Source of the DNA: Protopterus annectens
Lineage: Eukaryota; Chordata; Ceratodontiformes; Protopteridae
NCBI RefSeq assembly: GCF_019279795.1
Contig: NC_056743.1
Span: forward strand, 629,262,994-629,326,993
Direction of reading: 5' to 3'
DNA length: 64,000 nt
The position numbers were made by a program, and so were the translations under genes. Positions 10,589 to 20,739 of the stretch are shown piece by piece (the stretch's first letter is position 1; each line of letters starts with the position of its first letter). The notes beneath the pieces were generated by a model. It ran no database searches and was not told the origin of the DNA. It was given only the letters and a program-made list of their open reading frames with translations.

Positions 10589-12599
10589 GATATATTAAAT
10601 TGTTTTCTGCCTACGTTTGTTTGTTTCTTTGGTATTCCTGCATTCCAGTCTTGTTTTGAGGGTAGGATGCTACTCAGGGTAAGAGTCATACCAGCCTGGG
10701 CTACGTGATCAGAGAGCTCTTCCATGTCTCTTTTCATGTAGTCCAGGGAGGTATGGCTCAGGTCATTCACACCAACATGGACAATGACAGAGTCATATTT
10801 GTACTTGTTCTGGAGTGACCTGAGTGCTTGTGTTATGTGGCGGATCCAGGCACCCGACAGGCAGCTAACAGTAACCTTCTCCTTATTCAGCCTAGTGAGT
10901 GGGACGTCAGTATGCCTGACTATAGCGTCACCTATTACTAGTTTGTTGGGTATGTTATTTTGCCTTAAGGGCTGTGATTGCATGGCACACTGGTTTTGTG
11001 AAGTATGTGTTTCATGGTTTGTGTTGGGGGGTGGAGGTTGCTTGGATGTCTGCTTGGAGGTCTCTGTTGCTTTTGCAGATTTTTATTTAGAGCCTCCGTG
11101 TATGTTTTTGTGTATTTATGTGTGTTTTTTGCCAGTGCTGGTTTAATGGGTCTATGCTAGACTGGTGGTGTGATGCAAGTATTTCCCTTCTCCTCTTGAC
11201 TATCTGATCCAGTCTTGGGTTGAGTGAGCTTAGCCTCCGGTTTGACTGTATAATTGCATCTCTCACATGTATTAGTGTTTGGTGGTAGGAGGAGAGGGTT
11301 GTCTGTGTACATGAGGCAGTTGTAACATCACCTCAAAATGCCCAGATTCACCAGTTGGACTGGAGAGAACACCTGATACTGCCCTTTGGACACGCCTGGA
11401 TAGGTACAGTGAACTGTTTTACTGAATGGCTGGTCAGGTCGAATAGACAGCCTTGTCCTTCTGTACAGTATAGGGGGGGGGTGTAGTGCTAGGGTTTATA
11501 AGTGCTTACTATGAGTTTTGAGCAAGTGCCGGGCTGAGAAATTAATGGCTTGAGTGCTTAAGTTGAAAGTTTGTCTAGTTCCAAGGGAAAAATTGAAGAG
11601 GAGATTTTGTGGAGCCGGGAATAGCTATACCCTAGCTAACCAGCACTGCCCGGTGGGCAAAACAGGGCAAATGCATTTGTTATAGCAGGGAAATGAAAGA
11701 GATAGAAATTAGCCCAAAATGGCCAATATGCTACTAATTTCTGGGCTGAAACCACTCCTCCAGGGACAGATAGGCTGCTCAAAGCTCCCTTCTCTCACAA
11801 GTGAACAGAAAAACTTCCTTCTATCCAAGTAAGGTATGGGCAAACACAGACTTGGAACACAGTCCTGAATTCAGCACTAAACTGAAAACTGGACTATACT
11901 AGCTTAGAAAGGCAGGAAACAAGTATATTTTTTTCAGAAAATAAAGTAGATACAATAAAAAAAAACACTTTAAATGCACAGAAAAAGATACCTATTATTA
12001 TATATCTCAGATTATAATATGAACTACACACTTTGTGAACACCCCTGCAGCAGTAGCTAGCCCAAAGGGAAAGGCAGAGAACTGTTACTGTGATCCAGCT
12101 ATAAACAACCTTAAGAAACGCTGGAAATCTGGAAGAATAGAACGTGATAATCATCTTTTACATCCAAAGTTACTAGAAAACTAAAAAGAGGCAGAAAGGG
12201 AAACATTGTGATGTCAAAGCATTTTGAACTTGGGCAATATCACAAACTAACTCAGGAAAGGTCCAGAACTGGTCTCCATGACTTTTCCTTCTTTGGCACT
12301 ACAGATATTCTTGAATAAAACTTGCTCCCCCACTGGGAAGGAGGAACAGCTTCTATAACCTCCCCGAGACAGCATATGATGTAAGACAAGGGGAAAGAAA
12401 ACAGTTTGGTCTGGCAGATAAAGAGACATCTCCTGGAAAAGTGGAATTTCTTTCCAGTGCCATTTGCATCCCAGATAAATCATATTTAGGACCAGTTTAT
12501 GTGACACAATTTGTTGCTGGAGAGAGAAATGGAGATTTAGACTTTCTGGAAGGGGCAAAGGACTGTTAGGTGGGAGGGAGAAAGGTCCCTTATACAATC

Positions 12600-13852
12600 A
12601 TCCTGCCTTGTTTGACTGTCTTTTTTTCTGGGGGGTTCCTGCTTTTTTGGAACCTCTCTACCATTGCTTTTTTAAGCATCTTCTTATCAGCATTCTGCTA
12701 ATTTTTTTAATGCTGTTTCTTGCCAAAATTGGACAAAGGAGCAGAAAATCCCTTGGAAAGTTTAGAAAACTAGGGCTCAAAAAAATCTGAGATTCCCTGA
12801 ATCAGCCTGCCTCTCTCATCACACTTTTTGATAATTTCTAAAATACAGGGTCCAAGGAATATCTATAGTCATAAACATACTTCAAGCAATGGGTAGTGAG
12901 CAAAGAAGAAGAAACAAAACGACTCAAAGTAGATTTTCCATCACAAGAGGAAACTGCAAACCAAAACATTCCTCATACGTTCACAATTAGATACTATATA
13001 CTTTAACATATCAGCCTGACAATTCAGAATTCTAAAAATAAAGTTGCAGAAGAATTCACTTTTTTTCCCTACATATATCAATAGCTGTAACGTCCTTGTC
13101 AGAAGAATTATAATTAAAAAATGCTTGGCAGTAGCTGCATTAACTACAGCTAGAGGTGCTGGGTCCGGTCTGGGATTAGTGTATCAAAACTCTGAAAGAT
13201 TGGGGAACTTATATCTCCCTTTTCAGGTGCTGCAGTTTGGCCATCATGGAAACCACAGGCTGTGACAAACACATTTTCCAGTGCTTACAGCACTGGAGGA
13301 ATGGGTGAGAGTTCTAGAAATTCCTGTTGTAGCAAATTACATTTTCTAAGAGAATGAGAAACTTCAGGTGTTCTCCCATTGAAAACAATATCACATTCTG
13401 AAGAGAGTCTCACAGAAAGAGAATCCCACACAAGGAAAATCAGATATCACAATCTTCAGGCTCTCAATCAGAAATCTGGGCAGAAAAGACTGCATCTGTC
13501 CATTCACATATCCCTACAGATTCTAATTATTGAATTTCTCCTAGGAAAGAGGAATCCATTTTTTTTACAATAAAACGCCTCACAAGAAAGGTCAGTGAAC
13601 TGCACAAGACCCTGAGCCAAGTCCAATAAATTACACCTGTCTAGATACAGGAGAAGGTAACTGCTAAGTGTTCTGTCTTTTTTACAGGGAAGTTAAAGCA
13701 AAGCAAACCTAGTATTGCCAACAAAAGGTTGCCTAGGATTTAACAGAGCATTCTGGTTAAGCAGAGTATATTTCCTGCCTTGTCTCCCATAACTGTTAGC
13801 AGTCTTTCTCTCTCTTGCCTACTGAGACGACTCCAACAGCTGCAAAGAACAT
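12600..13852. other. Unassigned, possibly the 5' part of DIRS copy B
   Basis: No ORF of note and no recognisable motif. The position upstream of the DIRS B reverse transcriptase would suit a decayed gag region, but I cannot show homology. Confidence 0.3.
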
Positions 13853-13860
13853 GGCTAACC

Positions 13861-14470
13861 TGGGTCTATATTAGATCAGCGAATGCTTAAAAAAGCGAAC
13901 GCTGATTGATCGAACTTATGTAAGTGAAAGCTTACAATCTCAAACTGTCAGATCAGTGATTTTTTTCCTAGGAAAAACAAAAAAAAAATCGCTGATCCAA
14001 AACATATATACAAAACACAAGCACACCAAACAAACAGCAATCCACACACATACACCTAAAATCTGACACCTAACCGTACACTAAACTATACACACACCAC
14101 TAACTATCCACTTACCTTAACCCAAACCCTAAGGTCCATCACTATCGCACACTCACCTCACCCGCTCCCTAACCCTAACTCACCTAACCCTCACGTCCAC
14201 ACAATCGCACACATACCTAACCTGCCCCCTAACCCTAACTCACCTAACCCGCCCTAACACTCACACCCACACAATTGCACACTTACCTGAATCCGACCCG
14301 TAACTTTCCACCACAGCACTGAAATACTGATGCAACAGAAACGGACAACCAAATTCTTTCCCTAGGAAAAGAATTGGGTTCTGTTACTTTGATATTTTAA
14401 ACATTCGCTCACATAAGTTCGAGCAATCAGCATTCGCTTTTTTAAGTGTTCGCTGATCTAATATAGACCC
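13861..14470. mobile_element. MITE with about 72-bp terminal inverted repeats and 8-bp TSD
   Basis: A 610-bp non-autonomous DNA element. The left end GGGTCTATATTAGATCAGCG and the right end are inverted copies over roughly 72 bp. An exact 8-bp duplication, GGCTAACC, flanks it at 13853-13860 and 14471-14478. There is no transposase. The 8-bp TSD would suit a hAT-type mobiliser, but the terminus is not a standard hAT end, so the superfamily is open. A second element with the same first ten bases is at 32648-32989. Confidence 0.85.
14100..14289. repeat. Telomere-like imperfect tandem repeat inside the MITE
   Basis: Two to three units of roughly 65 bp, each containing CCCTAACCCTAACTCACCTA followed by a CACAC...TCGCACAC stretch. 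The CCCTAA content resembles vertebrate telomere sequence but is embedded in a longer non-telomeric unit. Confidence 0.7.
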
Positions 14471-14829
14471 GGCTAACCCCTGGTCCATGGTGGCTGTATG
14501 GACATCACAGGGGTCTGAAGAAAAAAAATAAAGTGTTCTGACAAGCCAGCTTTGGCTACAGTAGAATCAAACCATACTTCATACCAGCCAGCTTGCAGGC
14601 AGGCCATGTCCCCTTCACCCACAACTCTTTCACTAATTTAACAGTCACACAACCGATGGGAAACCAGCAAGACCACAAACAGTCCTACTCAACATCATAA
14701 TTAATTTTCAATTTAAAATGACAAACACCTCACTTCAAACTCATTACGTCCCAAGACTAAATTTCAGATAGCAGATGATAATTTATTCCCAGTGCATCAG
14801 TTGTACAGCCTAGAAAAAAAAGTAAACAT

Positions 14830-14833
<4 letters not shown>

Positions 14834-14863
<30 letters not shown>
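14834..14863. repeat. (GT)n microsatellite
   Basis: Simple GT dinucleotide run of about 30 bases. Confidence 0.95.
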
Positions 14864-14865
<2 letters not shown>

Positions 14866-15393
14866 ACTTGCTGGTTAAAGAAAGGCAGGGTGGACACAAG
14901 TTTCCCACACAGTGGTAAGAAACTCAAAAGGTTGCACTATGTGGAACTTACGCAATACATACATTGTAACAGTATATCCAAAATCTGCTGGGCACCCTCG
15001 CAGCACAACATAGGCAATGACAGTTTAGGACATGGTATACGGATTTCTTCAGTCAGTATGTACTGATGACATAGGTTCTTTTTATTTATTTTTTTAAATA
15101 TATTCTTATCTGTAACAAATTCACTGTCTGCAAACACTTTGAATTTCAGTGGTCAGTGGCTGTAAATCATTCCCATTCTTATTAATCACACAGAAAGATG
15201 CATGCAAGGACAAATGTCTCCTTTGTAAGAGCAGACTGCTTCATATCTATGCAGCCACATCAAGTAATTTTCTCCAAGATTCCTGTTAGGGAAGTCTGCT
15301 CAGCACTCCATTTAACTAGTCTTATCTTGTAACAACCATGGGCACTGCGTAACAATAACAAAAAAGCAAATGAAAAGTAAAGCTGTTGGAACT

Positions 15394-15419
15394 CTGTGTG
15401 TGGGTGTGTGTGTGTGTGT
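15394..15419. repeat. (GT)n microsatellite, one interruption
   Basis: GT run with one GGG interruption. Confidence 0.9.
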
Positions 15420-15634
15420 ATGCATGCAAACATATTCATACCTACATAATAAATTCTGCACGGCGAAAAATGGAAATGTTTCTTGTGAAAGGTGCCTTGT
15501 CCATACCGCTGTAGGAAAATAAAGGTAAATTTGTTCCAAACATAAATATGGACTGGGCGTACAGGGCATTTACCTCTGACACAGTGGCTTGCTATGATAA
15601 CTGTAGAATAAGGACAATATATATGTTCAATCTA

Positions 15635-15636
<2 letters not shown>

Positions 15637-15690
<54 letters not shown>
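15637..15690. repeat. (AT)n/(AC)n compound microsatellite
   Basis: About 22 AT units running into five AC units, followed by a T tract. Confidence 0.95.
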
Positions 15691-15691
<1 letters not shown>

Positions 15692-16250
15692 TTTTTTTTT
15701 TTTTTGCATTTCAAAACATAGGTACCACTGATAGAGAAAAATATGCTTTGCTTTTCTTCTGAATCACCCCAACAGTTTAATTAAAATACTGTTTTGTATC
15801 AGACATTTAATTATACTTGCGAGGACTTTGCAGATTAGGTGGCATACTGAAAGTGCCTAACAGTATTTTCTCATCTTACAAATCCAGAAAAGAAACTTTA
15901 TGCTTGTAAAATGGGCTCAAGTAAGCACCACATCATTATTTTATTCTCTTGCGTCTCACATACTAAATGTCAGCTCCTATATTTGGCACAGTGTAATGCT
16001 GCATATTATAAACACTACAATCATGCTGAAACTCACAATTTCAATTCAAATGAAAGGAGATGAAAAACTCATTCAAAATTCCCATTCATATTGTCATCCA
16101 TTCCATTTGCAAGAACCAAATAAGTTAAATATGAACTGCCCCCCACCATTTAATTTCAGTTCAGAGCACCAGTGGAAAGTGTGTTTTGTCAACCACACAA
16201 AACACATAAAAAAAACAAACAGCAGCTTATTTTACTCAATATAAATTAAC

Positions 16251-16256
16251 TTTATT
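16251..16256 (-). promoter_or_regulatory. Polyadenylation signal of HSP70
   Basis: TTTATT on the plus strand is AATAAA for the minus-strand gene, about 735 bases after the stop codon. It is the best placed canonical signal downstream of the gene. Confidence 0.6.
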
Positions 16257-16990
16257 TAATGCAGAAATATAACTTCAGTCTGCAACAAAACTATACCAAA
16301 CAACTGAACAGAATATACAAACTTTCAAACTGATATTCTCCAACACAAAATTCAAAATTCCATTTCTATACAATAAACTGTGAGGCTTTTTTTCAGGCAG
16401 AGAAGTATTAGAACGCAAGTACTTCATAAACAACTGTCTGGAGGGAGTTTACCAAGTTACAGTACTGTGATGAAAACAAAATACTGTGTACTCAGCACAC
16501 GTTTCTTTTTCTTATAATGTAATAATTCAAATATTAAGTTTGAAATGAATGCAGAAACACTCATCTTAAACTATTATGATTTGCACAACTGTAAAAATAA
16601 CTGCAAATGCTAAAATGTATTAATTTCAAGTCTCATGTGAATAGAATACAAAACCATTCATCTTAAAACTATTATGATTTATGCAATTGCCAAAATACTT
16701 CAGAAATAATTTGTCAAAAGAGTGAAAGAACAAAGAAACATTTCAACAGTAATGATCCCCCACAAACGCTATTCTGTTCAGTCAGAGGGGAAAAAACAAA
16801 AAGAAAAAAACTGTAACATTTCAACACTAATGGTCTCTCTCAAAATTTGAAGTGCAAATGGGGAAAAAAACACTAAAAAAATGAATAGCAACGTTGTTTT
16901 CATCACTGTAGGAAAACATTCAACAAAGGAATTATCAATTATTTCCTCTCAAAATCTCACTTTTGCTGAACATGTTCAAAATGCCCACAA
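16257..16990 (-). other. HSP70 3' UTR
   Basis: AT-rich sequence between the HSP70 stop codon and the AATAAA at 16251-16256, with a duplicated motif (CATCTTAAA.CTATTATGATTT at about 16561 and 16660). Length and composition fit a vertebrate HSP70 3' UTR. Confidence 0.55.
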
Positions 16991-18910
16991 TTAATCTACT
17001 TCTTCAATGGTTGGTCCTGTGTTTGAACTTGCACTACCAGACTCTGCTCGGCATCCTCCTGGCATCCCACCCTGATACAATTTGTTAAGTATGGGATTAC
17101 ACACCTTCTCTAGTTCTTTTAGTTTGTGCTCATACTCTTCTTTCTCAGCCAGCTGGTTGTTCTCTAGCCAAGAAATGACACTGCTGCACTTATCTAGGAT
17201 CTTCTTTTTGTCCTCCTCACTTATCTTTCCTTTCATATTCTCATCTTCCACACTGCTCTTCATGTTAAAGGCATAAGATTCAAGAGAGTTCATGTCTGCT
17301 ATCTTCTCTCTCTGGATGTCATCCTCTGCTTTGTACCGCTCTGCATCTTGTACCATTTTTTCTATTTCTTCTTTGCTCAACCTGCCCTTGTCATTGGTGA
17401 TGGTGATTTTGTTCTCTTTGCCAGTGCTCTTGTCCACAGCAGAAACATTCAAGATACCATTGGCATCAATGTCAAAGGTTACCTCAATCTGCGGCACACC
17501 ACGAGGGGCAGGTGGGATTCCACTCAGTTCAAACTTTCCAAGCAGGTTATTGTCTTTTGTCATGGCTCGTTCACCTTCAAACACCTGAATCAACACACTT
17601 GGCTGACTGTCAGAGTAAGTTGTGAAGCTCTGAGTTTGTTTAGATGGAATAGTTGTGTTACGTTTGATAAGGACCGTCATTACTCCTCCAGCAGTCTCAA
17701 TACCCAAAGACAGTGGAGTGACATCCAGAAGCAGTAAATCTTGCACATTTTCGGACTTGTCACCCATCAAGACTGCTGCCTGGACAGCTGCTCCATAGGC
17801 TACTGCTTCATCAGGATTAATGCTTTTGTTCAGTTCTCTGCCATTAAAAAAGTCCTGCAGCAGTTTTTGAATCTTTGGAATACGAGTAGACCCCCCAACA
17901 AGGACAATATCATGCATCTGTGATTTATCCATCTTGGCATCTCTTAGGGACTTCTCTACAGGATCTAGGGTTCCCCTAAAGAGGTCTGCATTAAGTTCTT
18001 CAAATCGAGCTCTAGTAATAGAAGTATAAAAGTCAATACCTTCAAACAAAGAGTCAATTTCAATACTGGCTTGCGTGCTGGAAGACAGGGTTCTCTTGGC
18101 TCTCTCACAAGCGGTCCTTAGCCTTCTAACTGCTCTCTTGTTCTGACTAATGTCCTTCTTATGCTTTCTCTTGAACTCTTCAATAAAATGACTCACCATG
18201 CGGTTGTCAAAATCCTCACCACCCAAATGAGTGTCTCCAGCTGTGGCCTTCACTTCAAAAATACCATCATCGATAGTAAGGATAGAAACATCAAACGTTC
18301 CACCACCGAGATCAAAGATTAACACATTGCGCTCACCTCTTCCTTTCTTATCCAGTCCATAAGCAACTGCAGCTGCAGTGGGTTCGTTTATAATTCTCAA
18401 GACATTCAAGCCAGCAATAACCCCAGCATCTTTGGTAGCCTGTCGCTGAGAATCATTAAAATATGCAGGTACTGTGATAACAGCATTGGATACACTGTGG
18501 CCCAGATATGCTTCAGCAGTTTCTTTCATTTTAGTCAACACCATTGAGGAGATCTCTTCTGGGTAAAAAGTTTTGGTTTCTCCCTTGTACTCAACCTGCA
18601 GTTTTGGTTTTCCGTTATCATTAACTACTTTAAATGGCCAGTGCTTCATGTCAGACTGAATAATTGGATCATTGTATTTTCTCCCAATCAGTCTCTTAGC
18701 GTCAAAAATAGTGTTATTGGGGTTCAGTGCTACTTGATTCTTTGCAGCATCTCCGATGAGCCGTTCGGTGTCTGTGAAAGCCACATAACTAGGGGTAGTT
18801 CTGTTGCCCTGGTCGTTCGCGATGATCTCTACCTTGCCATGCTGAAAGACCCCTACGCAGGAATAAGTAGTGCCTAAATCAATACCGATCCCCACACTTT
18901 TTGGCGACAT
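16991..18910 (-). CDS. Cytosolic heat shock protein 70, intronless
   Basis: ATP-dependent chaperone of the cytosol and nucleus that binds exposed hydrophobic segments and works with J-domain proteins and nucleotide exchange factors. The 639-aa frame is uninterrupted. It shows all three HSP70 signatures: IDLGTTYS (10-17), [14 protein letters not shown] (about 198-211) and [15 protein letters not shown] (about 335-349), then the interdomain linker DLLLLDV (about 395), the substrate-binding domain, the helical lid, and the terminal EEVD that docks TPR co-chaperones. A bipartite basic segment KRKHKKD...RAVRRLR is present. I chose the Met of MSPKSVGIG (ATG at 18908-18910, A at -3); an in-frame ATG eight codons upstream would add MLFPRRRK, which known family members lack. 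The tail before GPTIEEVD is short, with only one GGMP-like unit. No introns, own heat-shock promoter: inducible HSPA1/HSP70-like is favoured over an HSPA8 retrocopy, though parts resemble HSPA8 and HSPA2. Confidence 0.95.
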   Translation of the reverse strand: MSPKSVGIGIDLGTTYSCVGVFQHGKVEIIANDQGNRTTPSYVAFTDTERLIGDAAKNQVALNPNNTIFDAKRLIGRKYNDPIIQSDMKHWPFKVVNDNGKPKLQVEYKGETKTFYPEEISSMVLTKMKETAEAYLGHSVSNAVITVPAYFNDSQRQATKDAGVIAGLNVLRIINEPTAAAVAYGLDKKGRGERNVLIFDLGGGTFDVSILTIDDGIFEVKATAGDTHLGGEDFDNRMVSHFIEEFKRKHKKDISQNKRAVRRLRTACERAKRTLSSSTQASIEIDSLFEGIDFYTSITRARFEELNADLFRGTLDPVEKSLRDAKMDKSQMHDIVLVGGSTRIPKIQKLLQDFFNGRELNKSINPDEAVAYGAAVQAAVLMGDKSENVQDLLLLDVTPLSLGIETAGGVMTVLIKRNTTIPSKQTQSFTTYSDSQPSVLIQVFEGERAMTKDNNLLGKFELSGIPPAPRGVPQIEVTFDIDANGILNVSAVDKSTGKENKITITNDKGRLSKEEIEKMVQDAERYKAEDDIQREKIADMNSLESYAFNMKSSVEDENMKGKISEEDKKKILDKCSSVISWLENNQLAEKEEYEHKLKELEKVCNPILNKLYQGGMPGGCRAESGSASSNTGPTIEEVD

Positions 18911-19094
18911 TTTTCTTCTTCTTGGGAACAACACTGTTCCAATTCTAAACGCCGTAACCTAATTTCCACAATAAACTGGGAAAGCAAGCGGGACAACCCA
19001 ACTAAGTCTAACAGTAAGAATAGTCAAGGAACGAACATTGATGCAATAGATATGCTTCTGTTACACAACGTGTATCCGAATCAACAAGCAAATC

Positions 19095-19100
19095 TTTATA
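19095..19100 (-). promoter_or_regulatory. TATA box of HSP70
   Basis: TTTATA on the plus strand reads TATAAA toward the gene, 185 bases upstream of the ATG, placing the transcription start near 19068 and giving a 5' UTR of about 160 bases. Confidence 0.7.
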
Positions 19101-19114
19101 CACCGTGAAATAAC

Positions 19115-19122
19115 GAATTTTC
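19115..19122 (-). promoter_or_regulatory. Proximal two-unit heat shock element
   Basis: GAA-TT-TTC, two inverted HSF1 pentamers, about 15 bases upstream of the TATA box. Two units alone bind HSF weakly. Confidence 0.45.
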
Positions 19123-19149
19123 TGTAACCGGAAAATTAAACTCAATACA

Positions 19150-19157
19150 GAATCTTC
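19150..19157 (-). promoter_or_regulatory. Second two-unit heat shock element
   Basis: GAA-TC-TTC followed by GA-G, two perfect and one partial pentamer, about 50 bases upstream of the TATA box. Confidence 0.45.
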
Positions 19158-19205
19158 GAGTAATAACCTCACGTGGAATTTGTGTGCAGATACACAAAGT
19201 GACGA

Positions 19206-19213
19206 TGACGTCA
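19206..19213. promoter_or_regulatory. CRE/ATF palindrome TGACGTCA
   Basis: A perfect 8-bp CREB/ATF site about 105 bases upstream of the TATA box, followed by a GGCGGG Sp-type box at 19222-19227. Both are common in HSP70-family promoters. Confidence 0.65.
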
Positions 19214-19292
19214 TGTCAAAAGGCGGGTTTGTTATGTATCAAGGCCACTAATCGCAAGTTTAGCTAGCTTAGTGTCTATTACTCGCCATCCC

Positions 19293-19315
19293 GAACTTTC
19301 CCGAAGCTTCGGAAA
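19293..19315. promoter_or_regulatory. Strong heat shock element, four perfect alternating units
   Basis: GAA-CT-TTC-CC-GAA-GC-TTC at 19293-19310 with exact 5-base phasing, then AAA at 19313 as an imperfect fifth unit. This is a high-affinity HSF1 trimer site, about 195 bases upstream of the TATA box. It is the best evidence that the gene is heat inducible. Confidence 0.85.
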
Positions 19316-19322
19316 CTTCTGA

Positions 19323-19327
19323 CCAAT
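19323..19327. promoter_or_regulatory. CCAAT box (inverted relative to HSP70)
   Basis: CCAAT on the plus strand, adjacent to the strong heat shock element; NF-Y sites next to HSEs are typical of vertebrate HSP70 promoters. Confidence 0.6.
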
Positions 19328-19984
19328 CAATGAGATCTGTTTTAACTCCCCTAGTAAAAGTGTTCGGGGAAACTGCTTGGTATTCTCTACAAATTCTAAT
19401 AGCAATGACTGTATTCAGTCCTCTAAAATGTGGTATTTGCTATCTTAATCTTATTAGCCTTTGAAAAATGCACTGAATGTTACACAATTGATGTTAAGTT
19501 TGTTAGTAATTTTACACTACAGATTTAAGGAAGTAGTGTGAAAACGCCGTGTTTTTTTTTTCTTCATGAACATCAGCAATTGATTTCTAAATAGAGTAGT
19601 ATTGGCAAAAAAAATGAAACGTTAGTAATAATAAAAAAGGGTGGATCCGACTGGGTGACTTTTTAATTTATATACAGGAGATCCTAATCAGTATTTTAAA
19701 CTCAATTTACTTATTTAATAATGTGGACATTTTTCAAGCACATCTCAAGCTTACCTTATTATGAGAAGCGTTCCCACAAATTGAGTCTTGTTTGTCTTCA
19801 ACTGTGAAAATGTCCCTGTATTTCCACATTAACGCGTTCTATCACACGTTCAGCGCTAAGAATTTAAATGACATTTGAGGTAAGTAATACTAAAGCATAG
19901 TTATTCATCAACATTTTCTTTCGGATTTTACCGTTGGGGGTCCCCACAACAGATAATCGAGCCCCAGAATGAGTGGCAGCGGAC
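19328..19984. other. HSP70 upstream flank, nothing recognised
   Basis: AT-rich sequence with no coding signal and no repeat that I can name. Confidence 0.5.
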
Positions 19985-20205
19985 TTTTTAAGGTGTCGAG
20001 TTGCCAGGCGTTCAACCTTCTACAGAACGCACGCACACACACCTATGGCCAATTTACAGTGTCCAAGCCACCGTGTCTTGTGAACGTGAAAGGAAACCGG
20101 AGCATCCGCAGGCTCCCCACAAAAGGCACTCCACTGAGAGTTGACCCTGGGAACCTCTACTGTAAGGCAACAACACTAACCATTGTGCCAAAGCATTGTT
20201 TCAGT
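19985..20205 (-). mobile_element. SINE-like repeat, copy 1 (decayed)
   Basis: Homologous by eye to the reverse complement of the repeat at 39367-39705: it shares GAGTTGCCAG, TTCAACCTTC, GGCCAATTTACAGT and the box complementary to the left end. It is short and diverged. Confidence 0.65.
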
Positions 20206-20534
20206 CTTTAATGTTAGCCAAAAGTGTTCTACGTAAAGACCGCAGTGTTTCCGTGTGGTGTTATTTATTAATGGAATTAAACTGTAAAGGGAATTTAATT
20301 CATTATTTTTTTTGGGGGGGGGGGCGTTATCCGTTCAGATAATTAATTGTTAGTAAGATTGGAAGTTATATTAAAATTATAATGGGTAGTGGTTAGAAGT
20401 CTGTGCGATATTTTCAAATAGTCTCAAGTGCTGCAAATTATATCAACTTTTTGTTTTGATAAAAACAGTCTCCGTGAGACGTGCCCAGGACGTTCATTCT
20501 CAGTTTCGGTGCTTCTCCGTTATCGGGGCAGCAA

Positions 20535-20705
20535 TTTAAACGCGGTTGCTGAGCTCCGAATCCAGTGTCTTGTCATGGCTTTTTGGTAGTAATCTAATGA
20601 TGATGTGTGTGTGAAATATTTTACAGGAACTGTCACTTCTAAATTTTACACACACCTGGTTAAATTAAGGCCAAAAAGATTCGGAGCTCAGCGACCGCGT
20701 TTAAA
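20535..20705. mobile_element. CpG-rich palindromic MITE-like unit 1
   Basis: The first 28 bases, TTTAAACGCGGTTGCTGAGC onward, return inverted at 20678-20705 with one or two differences. The two arms continue as a looser palindrome around a short AT-rich centre. No ORF. A sister unit lies at 21064-21247. Confidence 0.7.
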
Positions 20706-20720
20706 GCGTTTCCCTCTTGC

Positions 20721-20739
20721 GTACCAGACCGTCTGTGTC
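20721..20739. repeat. Left arm of an outer inverted repeat
   Basis: GTACCAGACCGTCTGTGTC pairs with 21287-21310 on the other side of unit 2, so the palindromic block is nested. A 70-bp SINE-like fragment (20738-20815) follows directly. Confidence 0.5.

Larger units (their letters stand above)
9936..10657 (+). mobile_element. Penelope-like element PLE1 with long inverted arms
   Basis: A 722-bp insertion in CR1 copy A flanked by an exact 14-bp target duplication, GAGGGTAGGATGCT, at 9922-9935 and 10658-10671. It has two near-identical inverted arms of 225 bp, 9936-10160 and 10406-10630, then a 27-bp unpaired tail 10631-10657. Between the arms is the C-terminal end of a Penelope-type endonuclease ORF. 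Each arm contains a hammerhead-like motif. This is the 5'-truncated, inverted-terminal-repeat form that PLEs often leave. It must be younger than CR1 copy A. Confidence 0.85.
9714..11330 (-). pseudogene. CR1 copy A ORF1: zinc finger plus SGNH esterase, split by a PLE
   Basis: ORF1 of CR1 copy A. The upstream part (about 11330-11200) reads as a Cys-rich finger, CYNCLMY followed about 16 residues later by CERCNYT, consistent with the zinc/PHD-like finger known in CR1 ORF1 proteins. The esterase follows: 10983-10672 has IGDAIVRHTDVPLTRLNKEK and VIVHVGVNDLS (SGNH blocks I and III; the block I serine of the GDS motif is Ala here), and 9921-9714 has the C-terminal block V, DGLHLSPLGFRILAKA. A PLE at 9936-10657 separates the two esterase parts. 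Esterase domains of this kind are established for CR1 ORF1; the role is not settled. Confidence 0.75.
6848..11980 (-). mobile_element. CR1-clade LINE, copy A, nearly full length, interrupted by a PLE
   Basis: Minus-strand CR1-type non-LTR retrotransposon. Reading from its 5' end it has a leader (about 11980-11345, end uncertain), ORF1 with a zinc finger and an SGNH esterase, ORF2 with endonuclease and reverse transcriptase, and a 3' end at 6848 with the family tail ACCTATGAACCTAT. It lies within the reverse transcriptase of DIRS copy B and is itself interrupted at 9936-10657 by a PLE. No target duplication is seen, as is usual for CR1. The reading frames are broken in several places, so it is inactive. 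The 5' boundary is inferred from where DIRS B homology resumes, near 12000. Confidence 0.85.
4925..12600 (-). mobile_element. DIRS-type retroelement fossil, copy B, split by CR1 copy A
   Basis: A second DIRS family on the minus strand. Its 3' terminal repeat lies near 4925-5030 and an internal complementary region near 5255-5345; the latter matches the reverse complement of about 50840-50905 in copy D2, so B and D2 are one family. Recognisable parts in element order are the reverse transcriptase start (about 12345 to 12000, with VPKKEKSWRPVLDLS and FPFGLATAAGVFTKC), then after the CR1 insertion the rest of the reverse transcriptase (about 6850 to 6640, VFPYLDNLLII) and the tyrosine recombinase (about 6060 to 5780, EPYLIFHRDRAYLR). 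The CR1 lies inside the reverse transcriptase. The copy is broken by many interruptions and looks old. Its 5' end is not visible and may reach 13852. Confidence 0.75.
14479..16240. other. Gene-free AT-rich stretch downstream of HSP70
   Basis: No supported coding region. It contains three microsatellites, listed separately, and otherwise nothing I recognise. Confidence 0.6.

Noticed and set aside
10784-11146. A 120-aa plus-strand frame
   Set aside because: Antisense to the CR1 copy A ORF1 region.
17082-17737. Plus-strand open frames over HSP70
   Set aside because: They are antisense shadows of the strongly coding minus-strand HSP70 frame.
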